64,000 bases of DNA from contig NBAY01000044.1 in assembly GCA_002794775.1 (NCBI GenBank), positions 1 through 64,000 on the forward strand, given 5' to 3'. Of this stretch, positions 50,971 through 63,379 are shown piece after piece (the stretch's first letter is position 1; the number at the start of each line of letters is the position of its first letter). The position numbers were made by a program, and so were the translations under genes. Below the pieces are notes generated by a model. That model was not told the origin of the DNA, did no database searches, and worked only from the letters and a program-made list of their open reading frames with translations. The DNA is from Porodaedalea pini. Lineage: Eukaryota > Basidiomycota > Agaricomycetes > Hymenochaetales > Hymenochaetaceae.

Positions 50971-51508
50971 TGTGTGGTAATTGTACTGGACAGGGAACGG
51001 GAGGTAGTGGAACTTCGGTGGCAGGACGTCGATGAAAAGTAGTTGGTGGGAAGTGGCGTTCGCGAAAGAACAACTCTAGTCCATGCTGGGTAAAACCGGG
51101 AAGTCATTTTCTCTTGTCTTTGACTCGGTAGACGTCGGGAAAGCAAGCCCCAGCGCCTACATAATGCCTTCAGGCTGGTAATTACCTTCGGTGGATCGAG
51201 CTCTTGGCAGCGTATCTCATGTCCGTTTCCGCTTTAAGCCACCGAAAGCAGCATGAATGAGGCCAAGCGCGAATTTTTATATTGATTTCTTTTCCCATGT
51301 TTGGCACACCGTTTTCGGCGCCGACAGATCGCACACACCCGAGAGTCGGAGGTAGCTCAAATCAATTATGATATGTATGATGAAGGTATGGGAAGGAAAG
51401 AAGTCTATACATTCTATGAGTAAAATTGTAACATATGAATCGGAAGAGCTTACGAGTCATGAAGATTTCCCCTCTTTTTTTGCATTTGATACTGTCGACC
51501 ATTCCTAT

Positions 51509-52864
51509 TTATGCACGGATGAAAGGCGGTTGTGCAATTCCAGGGCTAACCTTTATTCCCGCGGCCTTCAGCCCTCCAAGCGATTTCGTGATAATTTCCG
51601 ATGCTAGGAACTCCGGTGCCAGCACCGTCACACTTTGTAAAGCTGGGAATGCCGTTTTCAAAGATAACGGGTGTAATTGACGTCGCAGATATGCAAAAAG
51701 AGCTCTCCTGTCCCTATTCGGAAAATCAAACGTTCTCTGGCTACCATAGGTGGTTTCATTTGCACGCAAAACGACGTGGCGAAGCGACTTGCTGGAGCAT
51801 CTTTCCCACACAGTGATGAGCAATAGCGAGAAAGGCCAATAGTCAAACTCTTGAAGATTCGATGCGCAGTTTAGAAGGACATGCATTGGGAAGCCATAGC
51901 AGTCCACCAGACGACCAAAGCGGACAGAGGTGAGTCGTGGACGGGGTACGGAGAGGAATCTGAAGAATGATCTGTAATCCGTTTCCCTCGGTAAATGTGA
52001 AACATTGAGGTGAGTCAGTGACTCGAGTGGTAACAACACAGTACGAGTATTCTCGCCTCCATCCAATTTGCTCTTTTCTTTCTGTGAGATCGCTGAGAAA
52101 GAGCGGATTTCGAAGTGCGTTATGCCATCAAGGCTGCTGGGAAGTCCGCCGGTAAGGTATACGTACTGTGAAGCTGGAAGTTGCAGGACGCGGAGTGTGG
52201 GTCTAAGGCGTTCCAAAATGGCATAGAGACCATTTCGTGAGCTTGCCAATGCACCTTCCGATCGGTAGTTATTGACTACACCGTCCAGTTCGAAATGCAC
52301 AATACCTGTCGGAACGACGGAGAGAAGCTGATTTATCTCTGGCGGGTCGAGTCGGCCAAGCAAACTACCGCTGATCCGTAGTGCTTTCAGTCGCGTGCAG
52401 TGCTCCAAAATGCACTTCAAGTCCCTGGAAGTAGATTGTTTCCGTGGCATCGTGATCGCCTCCTTTGAACCGAAAAGAGACTTGATCTCCAACTCCTTCA
52501 CCCAGGCGCCTGGTGCAGGATCGCATTCGACCGCGCGGAGAGCAAGACCGCACGCTAGGCTCTCCGCCTGAGGCGCATTCGAGACAGATACGGCCTCGTA
52601 TAAGAACTCGCACGTTATCACCCAGAACGTTCGGCACACGAGAGCTACTGCGAGTCTATCGCAAAAGCGGGTGGCTCTCGGAGCTGGCGGCAAACCCTGC
52701 TCAAAGGTGTAGGACGACGACCCAACAGAGTCGAAGGACATGACTGGCCAGGGAGAAATCTCTTCGGGATCAAAGTTCTCGTAGCACGGATACGAATACA
52801 ACGAATCGGTGGCCAATTCGATGATCTTTTGAAGTATCTCTGGCGGGAAGTCCGTGAGCTTCAT
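51509..52864 (-). CDS. F-box/LRR-like protein
   Basis: Intronless. Start taken at the ATG giving MKLTDFPPEILQKIIELATD, because this is the classical F-box opening and the upstream 34 codons look like leader. The F-box continues through RLAVALVCRTFWVITCEFLY. The remaining roughly 390 residues hold irregular leucine-rich repeats (LEHCTRLKALRISGSLL, LRPTLRVLQLPASQYVYL, LPLESLTHLNVSHLP, SLRHVVLRANE). F-box proteins recruit substrates to SCF ubiquitin ligases through Skp1. This family is greatly expanded in Agaricomycetes and the substrate cannot be predicted. The frame is intact for about 450 codons. Confidence 0.85.
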   Translation of the reverse strand: MKLTDFPPEILQKIIELATDSLYSYPCYENFDPEEISPWPVMSFDSVGSSSYTFEQGLPPAPRATRFCDRLAVALVCRTFWVITCEFLYEAVSVSNAPQAESLACGLALRAVECDPAPGAWVKELEIKSLFGSKEAITMPRKQSTSRDLKCILEHCTRLKALRISGSLLGRLDPPEINQLLSVVPTGIVHFELDGVVNNYRSEGALASSRNGLYAILERLRPTLRVLQLPASQYVYLTGGLPSSLDGITHFEIRSFSAISQKEKSKLDGGENTRTVLLPLESLTHLNVSHLPRETDYRSFFRFLSVPRPRLTSVRFGRLVDCYGFPMHVLLNCASNLQEFDYWPFSLLLITVWERCSSKSLRHVVLRANETTYGSQRTFDFPNRDRRALFAYLRRQLHPLSLKTAFPALQSVTVLAPEFLASEIITKSLGGLKAAGIKVSPGIAQPPFIRA

Positions 52865-52966
52865 CGTAGACGAAAAGTTAACGTATATTGTAATTGAAGG
52901 TAAGAGAGGACAGCGGGTACCCTGGTTGATGTGACAGGAGCGATAAGAAAGACTCGAAGGCTCCAA

Positions 52967-54347
52967 GCTATGTATTTGACGTCACAGGTTTGATTGTGTT
53001 ATTTTGATCTATTTGCTCAATATTAATGTTCTCTCACACCTACTTGTATGCACTGGCACCAGTACCACCTTCACCGCGACCCTTTGCGTAAAGCCAGATT
53101 ATATCACCTGAAAACGTCGTCGCAAGTTTTATGAGAGGGCACACCCGAATATCATTTCTGATTTCTCATCGATTCCCACTGCACAATTTCTCAGCAGCTT
53201 GTCAGCTTCATCGTCGCATCATGGATTATGGTCTATCTGCACTAATGAGTAGGCTCACAGGCACTTATAAAACGAATGATAGTGGCAATCAGCAGCGCAA
53301 GTTCGCCTAGTGCACCAAATTCCTGCACTTCAGCAACTAGGAATGAGATGTCACTTACGTTCACTCTAACCTACGTTGTAAGAACCAGAAATGTACAAAT
53401 CAGATTCAACAAATGTCCAAGAGAACCTGCCGACTCTGTCGAAACGAGCCAAGTTTCCTCGGACGATTTTCAGAGTGACAATGCTCTTGATTTCCAATAC
53501 GGGGAGATGACCCTTCCCTCGTCGTTATTTTCATCTCCCCGTCTCCAGCACTTGTTCTCTGAGACGTTTACTAGGCTCCTTACGATTCTTCCCTTTCTTG
53601 TCCGTATCACGGTGACGAAGTGGGCCGAAGTTTGGATCACATCTGGATCGTTTAAGTACTGAATATTGTAGATAGCACGACACTTCTCGCTGTCTCCTTG
53701 CAATACATCTCCTTACGACTATTCGGATGTCTCCTAGTCTCTCTTGTAGGTATTTGATAACATAACGCTCAAAGTATCATGCCTCGCATGGAGCGGGTAG
53801 GTGACTTTGAACTCTCTATAGACATCATTTGTGGCAGACACTAGTACTGGACACGGACGCGAGAAAGGAGTGCAGCCAATATGAGAAGTCTGTATCGGTT
53901 ATGCCCATTGGCAAGAACGTGTCTGGAGGCCAGAGAAAATTATCCTCTCATGAACATGGTCAAAACCTCACTATGTACTTGCTTTCCCAAGAAACAAGGT
54001 AAAGCGTGAGTTTTCAATCGTCGAACACACTTCTTCCTCCGCGGACTTTCTCAATGGTCGTGCACACACTCTATTAAGATTGTTCTCATATGCGACCTGG
54101 TTCGGATCAGAATCTCACTGCGGTTATAGAACGGTGCCACTAGCATACGAAGCGCAGCATCTTAATTTGCATCATTCTGAGACATTTTAACGTCAGACTA
54201 AAACATGATTTAGTAGACGCCGTTTATTTGATGTGCGCCATGGCTACTCAAAAACAGAGCAACCGAATGACTGATTGCCCTCACGGGTGAATGTGATTAT
54301 GTGGTCTGTGCCTCTCGTTCAGAAGTACATCTTTGAGTTGAGATTCG
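52967..54347. other. Intergenic region with one doubtful ORF
   Basis: A plus-strand frame at 53276-53662 (MTLPSSLFSSPRLQHLFSET) is open for 128 codons and could be an exon, but nothing in it is recognisable. The rest is AT-rich and without gene signals. Confidence 0.4.
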
Positions 54348-56309
54348 TCACTTACCGCCGAGGGAACGCGTTGTAAAGCCGATTTCACAATAACAACTAA
54401 AAAAAGAGTGCAGCTCGATTGGTATCGGCGACGAGCAAGAAGGGATGCAAGAAGGCTCACTAGTAATCTGCCAGAAACCCGCCGCATGCATGGGAGGGGC
54501 TCCGTTGAACTTGGTTTAGAAAGAAGAGAAGATGAACAACGTACAAATCCACTTCCGCTTAAAGACCTCGATCTCCCGCCGTCCTTTCTCACCGGCCATA
54601 ACGTCCGGGTAGTCTTCTCGAAGCGCCGGCTCAATCACATCGTCGAAGTGTGCCACGAACCGTCTCCGCCATTCGCGAAGCGTCCGTGCATAATGAGGAC
54701 CAATGTTGGACACTGAATCGACGACGAGACGTCCTTGAGAACCTACCGTGAGTGAATGAATGAGTAGTGTGAGCGTCGGAAGGAAACCGCCTGGGAAGAC
54801 TGAAGATATTTGAGAACAGGACACCGAGAACGGTATGAAAGCCGCAGTTACTCTGAACAGTGTGGCGATCGATCAGTCTAAACAGTTAGCCCATAAGGCA
54901 CGGGAGACACTTACCCATTTCTGTATAAAGTCTATTTCTTGCATATAACGATCGAATCCTATAGGCAACTTCAGCACAGGGGTTGGTGAGCTTGAACCTA
55001 TATACATACTTGCTTCTGGGATAGTGATACCCTGAACGACTCCGACACCAGTAGTGGGTTTCAGTGCCCAGTCTATTATGCGCCAATATTCTTCCAGATA
55101 TTCTCGTCCGACGGCCTCGACCATCTCGATGCTAATAACGCGATCGAATGAGCCCGCCCACGCAATTGGCATAGCACGATAGTCAAGCAAATGCACCGTC
55201 ACGCGTGCCGAAACGTCTTTTCCCGCCTGTGCTATGCGCTTTCGCGCGAGCGTTTGCTGGTGGACCGAAAGAGTAATCGTGTCGACAGTCGTTCCAGGGT
55301 ATTGGATTGCTACGCGCACAGCGAGAGCGCCCCACCCGGAGCCAATCTCCAGTACGCGCTGGCCAGGCTCAATACACGCACGGCGAATAATATGATCGAG
55401 CTTGCGCATCTGCGCTTCATGCAGCTCGTCCAGTTCGTCAGTGAGCGGCTCATTGGTCGGCGTAGCAGTGGGCGTCGGCAACGCGTACTTTATCCGCGTC
55501 TCGTTGTGCGAAGGAATGTCGGGTAGAAGCGGCAACTTGAGATCCCCATCAAGGTCCTTGAAGATCGCGCAAGAATACGTCATGTCTTCCGACAAGAACC
55601 CTTCGAACATCTTATTCGAAATGTCGTAATGCGCAGATATGTTCGAACGTGAGTTACTGAGCGTGTTGACGAAGCGCATGGAAGCGAGCTTCTGAGGAAT
55701 GGAGAACAAGTATGAAAATCGGGAGTCTAGGTTTTGGAGCTTTTCGCGATTGCGGAGGAATATCTGAAAGCTAGATTTAGGTAAAAATTGCTACGGAGAA
55801 GATAGACGCATACATACAAGGAAAGTAGAGATTAGATCATCGCATTCAACTTCGCCATACATGTAGGCTTCAGCAAAGCCAAGGTCCCCCATTGTACACA
55901 GTCGAATCCAGAAGACATCGCTCTTGACCTTTATTTCAGACTGTAAATCCGGTATACTGCCTTGCTGAGCAGATGGGAAGGAGTGTGTCGTATTCTGCGT
56001 CACGATTCGTAACTGCCCTTCGACTATGTTTCGTAAGACTCTGGGATTCACGTTAGCAGGGGTAGACACGGAAGATAGAACAGAGAATAAAGGTCAAAGG
56101 TATCTTTAGAAAGCCTCTGCGTCCGCTCTTTCTTCATAGAATGCTTAAGGATAAAACACTCACGTCGTTACGCCGGCTTCTGCAAGCTTCGCAGCTGGCG
56201 TCGATGCCGCTTTAAACGCGTTCTCACACAAATGCTGCCACGCTCTATCAGCGAGGCCCCAGAGCGAGAACGGATGGCGCGCAGGCGTGTCAAGGAGCTG
56301 CTTCGACAT
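54348..56309 (-). CDS. Cyclopropane-fatty-acyl-phospholipid synthase-like methyltransferase
   Basis: Exon 1 starts at ATG 56309 (MSKQLLDTPARHPFSLWGLA). A GTGAGT intron then leads to VLRNIVEGQLRIVTQ, DVFWIRLCTMGDLGFAEAYM and YGEVECDDLISTFL. The large exon has ISAHYDISNKMFEGFLSEDM, TYSCAIF, the SAM-binding motif VLEIGSGWGALAVRVA, VTVHLLDYRAM, FDRVISIEMVEAVG and VGVVQGITIPEASM. After a further intron come VFPGGFLPTLTLLIHSLTVG, HYARTLREWRRRF, and a last short exon YCEIGFTTRSLGGK. This is the full order of CFA/mycolic acid cyclopropane synthases, which transfer a methylene from S-adenosylmethionine to unsaturated acyl chains of membrane lipids. The final stop (about 54348) overlaps a perfect GTAAGT, so one more 3' exon is possible. 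Confidence 0.9.
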
Positions 56310-56719
56310 GGCGGCGGCGTTCAGAGTCACCAAGCTGGCCCGAGCGTCTAATCCGCGTCCGCACTAGCGACGATGGACGATGGACGATGGTCGTGGTCGA
56401 CGTGAGAAATGCAAAACTGGCGAACAGGAGGCTACATGACATTTTGCTGTTGGCGATGGCGACCAATACAGAATCCGGAAAGCGATCTCGAGAAAACGTC
56501 GTGGTCGCCATCGTGGCGGGTCACGACTGACGGCACGATCTTTTGACGGCGACGATCGACGCGCGCCTTGATCGTGCACGTGATCTTTCGTGGTGAGTCG
56601 CCGTGCGAGTCCGCGACAGTCGAAATTGTCATAAATACAATAATATTAATGCATAGAATTCTCTAATGACAGATCCGACCATCCCAGCCAAAAGGTAAAT
56701 GTCATGATCGTAAAATTTA
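56310..56719. promoter_or_regulatory. Upstream region of cyclopropane synthase
   Basis: No gene. GC-rich sequence directly before the synthase start probably contains its promoter. Open frames here on the minus strand overlap one another and lack coding character. Confidence 0.35.
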
Positions 56720-57219
56720 TACAGTGTTTCCCAAAAATGATGACAGTCTGCAATTTTGAGTGCTTTTTTTTGAGCTGCCTAATTGAGATAGCCGAGCCTG
56801 TTTTGGCAGGTGAGACTGTGATGCGCGGCACGCGCGTCTCTTCAGCGTCTTGTCTGTCGGTGGCCATGGCTCAACAGCCTGGCCAATATTACTGTTCCTC
56901 CTTCTATCTCCCAAATGAAAGCGAGCAAACTTGGCCGGCTTGAGATCCTGGCCTCTCACTCTCCTTTGAACACTATAGAGGTCCGCATGCCACACCTTCT
57001 CAAGACCTGATGTTTATTGGCAATGGTAAGCAACAGCTACATTCCTCGCAGTTTAATGTGGAGAAGCATACATTAATATTGACACAGGAGACGCTGTAGA
57101 GACGCGCGTGCCGCGCGTCACAGTCTCACCTGCCAAACAGGCTCGGCTATCTCAATTAGGCAGCTCAAAAAAAAAGCACTCAAAATCGCAGACTGTTATT
57201 ATTTTTGGGAAACACTGTA
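56720..57219. mobile_element. 500 bp mariner-type MITE
   Basis: Starts TACAGTGTTTCCCAAAAATG and ends with its inverse (atttttgggaaacactgta), flanked by a TA. The inverted arms extend more than 150 bp, including tgcctaattgagatagccga and its inverted partner near 57145-57165. It has no coding capacity. Confidence 0.88.
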
Positions 57220-57547
57220 ACGCATAGGGTATGAAGTCTTATCCCGAGCACATGCGGTATGATTACAGCTGTATTGTAAGTGGACAAGTCCACCTCGGAC
57301 ACTCAGGCTCAGGCCCAGAAATAATCAATATTGACACTCGAGTTCAGAGTTGACAACGTATTCCATTCCGATAGCACGATCAAATAGTCGAACGAGTATA
57401 GACAAATGTATAGAGGGAAGCTCCAAATTGAGCATCTATTGTGATGCGAAGTTTTAAGTTAATCCGTCCGAAGAGAAAAATGATCGAGTCTGAGGTAGAG
57501 ATTGGCTGCGTGGCAGCATAGAAGACGCGTGAGGAAAGAGGAAGTAT

Positions 57548-59551
57548 TTAAACCTTGAGGCTGGTAATCGCTTTCGCGTCACTCGGTGTGAAGGGGTGCT
57601 CCTCCTCAATCGAGCGGATGAGCGCCTCAGCCTTCGCACTGCGCGGCTTGATGCTCGTCTTGTACTCGACCGGATGACTGATAATACCTGGAGTGAACGC
57701 GACAACCGGCTCGACGACCTTCCCGTTCTCAACCACCTTGCTGATGTTGAACACCGCAAGGCTCTGTGCGATACTAAGGAACACCGATGCGTCCGCGAGC
57801 TCGCGGCCCGGACAGATGCGTCGCCCGAAGCCGAAGGAGAGGGTATGCGTGTCCATCTCGGGTGCGCGACCGTCAACACCAAGGAAGCGTTCCGGTTTGA
57901 AGGACATCGGGTCGTGGAACGTCTCCGGGTTATGGTTGAAACCCCTGAACAAGAAAGACATTGGTAAGGAAGCGGTCCGGGACAGAAAGTAGAAAGGAGA
58001 ACAGACCAGATGTTTGGAATGAGTAATGCACCCTTCGGGATGAAGTGGCCCTCGTAGATGTCATCCTCCGTCGTCTGATGCGGGAGACCCATCGGCGCAA
58101 CCGGGTGCCAGCGAAGGACCTCCTTAACGAGTGCGTTAATGTACGGGAGGTCTTCGCGGTCCTCGAAACCAGGGAGCCGGTCATGGCCTATGACGCGGTC
58201 AATCTCCTCCTGCGCCTTGCGCTGCACCTCGGGGAACACGGTCATTGCAAGGAAGAAGCACGCGATCGAAGACACGGTCTAAGAGCGCAATCAGAAGGCG
58301 CGTCGGAAGTTAATACGCATATTTTTTGATAGGGGCTAGAAGACAGCGGGAAGACGGAACGAGACGCACAGTATCGGCACCGCCAGAATAGAGCGATGCA
58401 GCGGACCATTTCACGATGAACTCGTCCTCGGGGCTAAGGTTACCCTTCTCGAGGAGCGCAGAGGTGTACGAGGGCGCATTGATGCCGGCGGCCATCTGCT
58501 GCTTGACGAATGCATGCGGCTTCTCAGCGAGCTCCGTAAGGGTCTTCCTCCAACGTGAGGCCGTTCGCTTGAATGAGGTTCCAGGCACCCAGTCAGGGAT
58601 ATATTTCACTATACTTTTTCATCAGTACCAGCTTCTGGGATATCATTATCCAACGGCCACGCACGGAAGGGAAGAGTATCAACGAGCCAGGCTCCGGGAA
58701 CTACCGAGAGCGAGAACTGAATGAGAGCCTCGTCGGCGAGATCAACGAGTGGGTCCGCGGCACGGGGCTCAATCGTGTAGCCATGGGAGATTTTCAAGAT
58801 GATGGCACCAGCCTCACTGCACCCCAGTAAAATTTCATAAGTTTTTTTTTTCTCAATGTCTGGAAAATAAAACGAAAAAGTAAAAAATAACAAACTCACG
58901 TCCGGATGTGGTGGAGTAACTTCTCCGGCTCTTCGAGCACGCGGAGAAGGAACCGGCGAACTTCAATGTCTTGGAGGGGGTAGAAGCGGGAGACAGCTGA
59001 TTTAGAACCCATGACAGCGTGTATGTTCTTGCGGTAGGCACGGAAACGGTCCGAGTAGTGCTGACTCGACAACGCATTCTCCCAGCCAACCCTGAAAAGT
59101 TGTGAGAAACGCGAACTTGCATGAAAGAAAGAACTGAAGGCACACATTTCACCACCAAAGGCCATCGTCGGACGATCGGAATACAACGCGGAGCGTTTCT
59201 CAAGGAGGTCGAAAGCGATGCGATGGTCGTTGATGATGATCATCGTTTGTCCGAAGATGTTGAGAGAGCTAATAGGGCCTACAAATGCAAAGGGCATTGA
59301 CGAATGTCAGACTGGCATCAAGTCGAGGGAAATGCTAGGAAGTCAAACGTACCGTATAGATCCTTGTGCTTCGCCCAGTGTATCCATTCTTGCTCACCTG
59401 AAGGCGGCAAGTCGGAGAGGTTGCCAACCAGTGGCTTCGGCTTGGGCCCAGGTGGGAGGGGCACGGGCGTCTTCCTGGGAGTGAGGAGTGTCTTCACAAT
59501 GTACAGACCGAGTCCGCCAAGGACAAGGTCGACGAGAAAGAGTGAGCCCAT
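57548..59551 (-). CDS. Cytochrome P450 monooxygenase
   Basis: Multi-exon. Start taken at ATG 59551, giving a membrane anchor MGSLFLVDLVLGGLGLYIVK and then the proline-rich hinge PVPLPPGPKPKPLVGN. Other exons carry ISSLNIFGQTMIIINDHRIA, RPTMAFGGE and YRKNIHAVMG. The I-helix oxygen-activation motif is SLYSGGADTV. The ExxR motif is KEVLRW, the PERF motif FKPERF, and the heme-binding loop FGFGRRICPGRELA with its Cys ligand. It ends ITSLKV-stop. Length and motif set are complete for a class II microsomal P450 of the kind common in Agaricomycetes. The substrate is not predictable. The next gene is 1.7 kb or more away, so no tight cluster. Confidence 0.92.
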
Positions 59552-61314
59552 AGCGACAGGCGGGGCTGGTAGCAAGCAGAGTTGCGGCGACGGGGTAGGT
59601 ACAGGTGAGTGGCGGAGTCAATGAGAGTGGGGTGCAGTGGGGCGAGGTGGGTGATGTGTTAAGTTGAACGGAAGAGACGGGGACGACGGGGACGAATAAA
59701 CAGACACCCGGGACGAAAGGATGCCTCCGTTTTGAAGGCAGAAGCTGTGTGCTTTCCGAGGCTAAAACAAATATAGCCATTTCGCACCTGCAGGACTGAT
59801 ATACGCGGCCCAGGCTTCTATCGAACTTGCAGAGCATTCTGCCGTCAGAAAAAAACGGAAACTCTCGGGGTGCGATTGGGCGGGGGCTGATAAGCTTAAA
59901 ATCGCATTTAAGGTTTGCAAGAGGTAGCGAGAGGATATTGATCCTGCAGGGTCACCAGGTAGAAGACACCTTGGAAATTGGAGGAGATCATCGTCTCTAA
60001 TGAATAGGTCAGAACAATAATTAATTAAAAATCTTACTTCGACGTATCATCAAAGACATGAAGCTAGCAGTGCAAGTCCTTCATAGTCTGTTATTTAATG
60101 TTCACTTGTAGAAACGCGTTTCAATTGTGAAAAATAAGGAGAGCGTAAAACCGTGACTTCAGTAAAACGAGGGTGAGAAATGGAGCATATGATGCGCTGA
60201 TTATCTAATCGAGTGAATCAAACCTTATGGATTTACTCGGCGTGAGTTATTATCTGTTGCCGTGTTTAGTTGCCTTCCCCTGGATTTACCATGAGCACGG
60301 CTATATAGCGCCCTGGCCCTCTGAATGTCTCTCAGTCTTCTTACACAGTCTTGCGTGACGGAGAGCAAGGCGGCCGTGGAGACCGTCTCTGCACAGCCGG
60401 TCAGGGATCCGTGTGCGGCTGCCGTTCTCGTAAGCTGAAAATTGTCTAAAAAATCCGCTCAATTTTTCTACTGAGTTCCATGAATCCTGAAGCCGGGTCT
60501 TCCTTCTTCTGGTTCACCCACGCGTTTCGAAGTTGAATGAAATGGAGAAGAATTCTAACGGTTTTAGGCCCCTTTTTTCCATCCGGACCTAGAAATGATC
60601 GCAAGACCTGTGTCCGGAGGCCGACTTTGGACTGTCTGCAGCCGTGCATATGCATGTGCACATCCACGAACATTTTCATACAACTATTCACCACTTCTAC
60701 TCTGTCGGATCTCTTTCGTGCTTTTGCACATTGTTCACCAGTCTTCTGATGATATGTTTGTATATCCCGTTATTACCCCTAAAATGAAACCGCCGATCTT
60801 TGAATCAAGCGCACTAGATTTTCCCTTTCTTGTGATATCATGCCTGAACGCTTGAGATACGCTGAACGCATCAGATTTTCTCTTGCTTCCTCAGGTCCGT
60901 TAAATGGTTTCGCGAACGTGATGGTTGGCTAGACGCATGTATTACGCCGCTTATGCGCCTGCGCGGCTCCATTCTTGGGTGGTTGCGAGGTTCGGAGCTT
61001 CTCCCACTGAAACAGCAATCGCGATCCTTATAGTGGAAGGGACATCAATGTGATCTTTGCCGAAAAAGCTAGTCTGCTTTATTTGTGTGCTCACGCTAGA
61101 AAACCTCCTTTGGTCCCATTACGACAATATAACATCGGATCGCATACATAACGTCCACGGACTTCGCGACTTTTTCCCTTACGCGTTTTCGCCATTCAAT
61201 CCGGCCGCCCTATCATCCCGCCCCCTCCCCCTCCTCTCTTCTGAAACGCCCACCTCTTCTTTCAGGACAAGCATACACCTGCGCCTCTGTCTTACCTCCG
61301 AATAACTTACGAAC
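59552..61314. other. Long intergenic region
   Basis: Contains the probable promoters of the P450 (near 59552-59900) and of the DUF6534 gene (pyrimidine-rich before 61315). Small ORFs at 60446-60855 on both strands are not convincing. Confidence 0.45.
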
Positions 61315-63379
61315 ATGTCCGGTGCAGCGACAGCTTTGCCCGCCCTGGACAACACGGTATGCGAGATCTCTCTCAATGGAGAGAAGGGCCTGACATGGCT
61401 GCTTGTTACAGATGGGCGTGCTTTTCGTTGGTGTAATGTGAGTCTCCTTGCGAGCTGCTCGCCTTCAGTAAAACTGACGTAAATTAATTATTCAGCCTAG
61501 CCATGGCGTAAGTCAGATTACCAGTAACGAGCCCCTTTCTGGAGAAGCGCTCTTCATTGTTGACTGTGAATATGAGCTAAATCTGATGAGTATCCGGTAT
61601 GTAGGCTCTGGGGCGCGGGTAGCGTGCAGGTGTATTATTATTACAACGTAAGAACCTCAGTGTTAAGTTGTACATCAGCCCGTCCTGACGAATTTTCTGT
61701 TGCAAAGCGCTACTCAAAAGATTCCTGGTGGATGAAGCTTTTGGTGAATAGCCAGAATTCGCATCGCGTATTAGTATTTTGTCTGACCTCGGACAGGTTG
61801 CTGTTGTCTGGGTGTTAGATACGACGCACCAAGGGCTTATAACTCATGCTGCTTACACTTATCTCGTCACAGAGTATGGTAACCCGGCTTTCTTGGGAGT
61901 CATCGTTAACACTCTTTTGGTACGTCCTCCGCCACCTACTCGCCAGACAATGCTGATTTCACAATGATAGATTGAGGTCGTCTTCAGTGTCAGTAGCTAT
62001 AACGTGGCTTTTTATGAGAACCATGGTACTAATTAGGTACTCGACAGGCTCTTGTCGTTCTGCTCGTCCAAACTTTCTTCCTCATGCGAGTTTGGAAATG
62101 TACGTATCGGATGTGTTTAAAGTTATTGTCCGATAGTCCTCATTTCCCGGTTGCATTGTAGTGAGTCACGGAAGCATACCCCTCGTCGTTGTAATAGTAT
62201 GTTTTCAAAATTTGGCTGAAGGCATACACTAGCTGACAAAATTGTGTTCTACAGAGTCTTCTTGTTGCGGCCGAGTTTATCCTTTCGATAGGTATGAATG
62301 CCTTTTACTGATTCCAAGACTTTACTCACAATCTCCGGCTCGCAGTGTACGCGGTTAAGTCGTACGTCCCTGTCACCTGAATAACATAGACGCCAACTCA
62401 TTGTCTCTTCTAGACTCCAGCTAGAGACTTTCGCTAAGCTCACGTCGATCGTGAACCTGAGTCGCTCCATCAACATTTTTGGCGCAGCGGGCGACGTGGC
62501 GATCGCGATCGCGCTCATTTGGCTGTTGCAGCGCTCGCGTACAGGGTTCAAGCGTTCGGACAGCATCCTCAACCGTCTCATTTTGTTTACGCTCAATACC
62601 GGACTTCTCACAAGCCTTGACGCGGTCATGTCACTCGTCACGGTACGTTTCTTGTCTATTCGCTGGTAAATGGTTCAGTACGCTCATGGGAGTTGGCGTA
62701 GATCACTGTCTTCCCTGATGCATTTATCTATATTATGTTCTACGTGACTGTCAGCAGACGTGCGTTTCTTCTTTTTATACATTTTGTTCTTCGCGTATTC
62801 ATTCCTTGCATGCCCGCAGTGTACACGAACTCCCTTATGGCTACGTGAGCTTTATCATGTGTGTGGTTTTGATAATCATGGAAGCCTAACATTTTCTTTT
62901 CGCTCGCAGCCTCAATAGCCGGAGCGGCCTCAACAACGTTGACGAGAGTACCGGCGAGCAAAGCGTGTCTCTTTCTCAAGGCCGTTTCCGCTCGCGGGCT
63001 GTAGAAATCGAAGCACCGTCCACGATCAAGGTTCGCTTCTTACTTCTTTTCTCCGTTCCTCGCATCACACGCTGACGATTCGCATCTTCGAACAGGGGGC
63101 CAACCCGCGCACGCTCTCGATCAAGGTCAACACAGAGACGGAGACGGTTCGCGACCAGGAGGAGGGAAACATAAAGGTATGTGTGTGCTCCGCGCCGCTT
63201 TCTTTCCGCTCGTTGCTGTGTTTACAGTGTATTGTATCTTCTTTTCTGGTGGCTGATAGAACTACCGCTCCTTCGCCCCTCTCTAGCATGGAACGCCGTC
63301 CGAGAGCGATACGGATGTCCCGTACCACTACGGCGACGCGAAGCCGGGTGCGTACCCCATGCACGAAATGGGGTTGTAG
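61315..63379 (+). CDS. DUF6534-type seven-helix membrane protein
   Basis: Many short exons. MSGAATALPALDNT is split from MGVLFVGVM by a GTATGC intron. Then VLDTTHQGLITHAAYTYLVT with EYGNPAFLG, ALVVLLVQTFFLMRVWK, SLLVAAEFILSI, LSRSINIFGAAGDVAIAIAL, and the family signature LLQRSRTGFKRSDSILNRLI with LFTLNTGLLTSLDAVMSLVT. Next are DAFIYI, VYTNSLMAT and LNSRSGL, followed by a hydrophilic tail that ends HEMGL and TAG 63377-63379. This is the usual order in basidiomycete DUF6534 proteins, which are predicted 7TM integral membrane proteins of unknown function. Reading frame appears intact. Confidence 0.88.

Noticed and set aside
54348..59551. Cyclopropane synthase, P450 and nearby genes as a biosynthetic gene cluster
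   Set aside because: No backbone synthase (PKS, NRPS, terpene) is present and the genes are separated by a MITE and long spacers.
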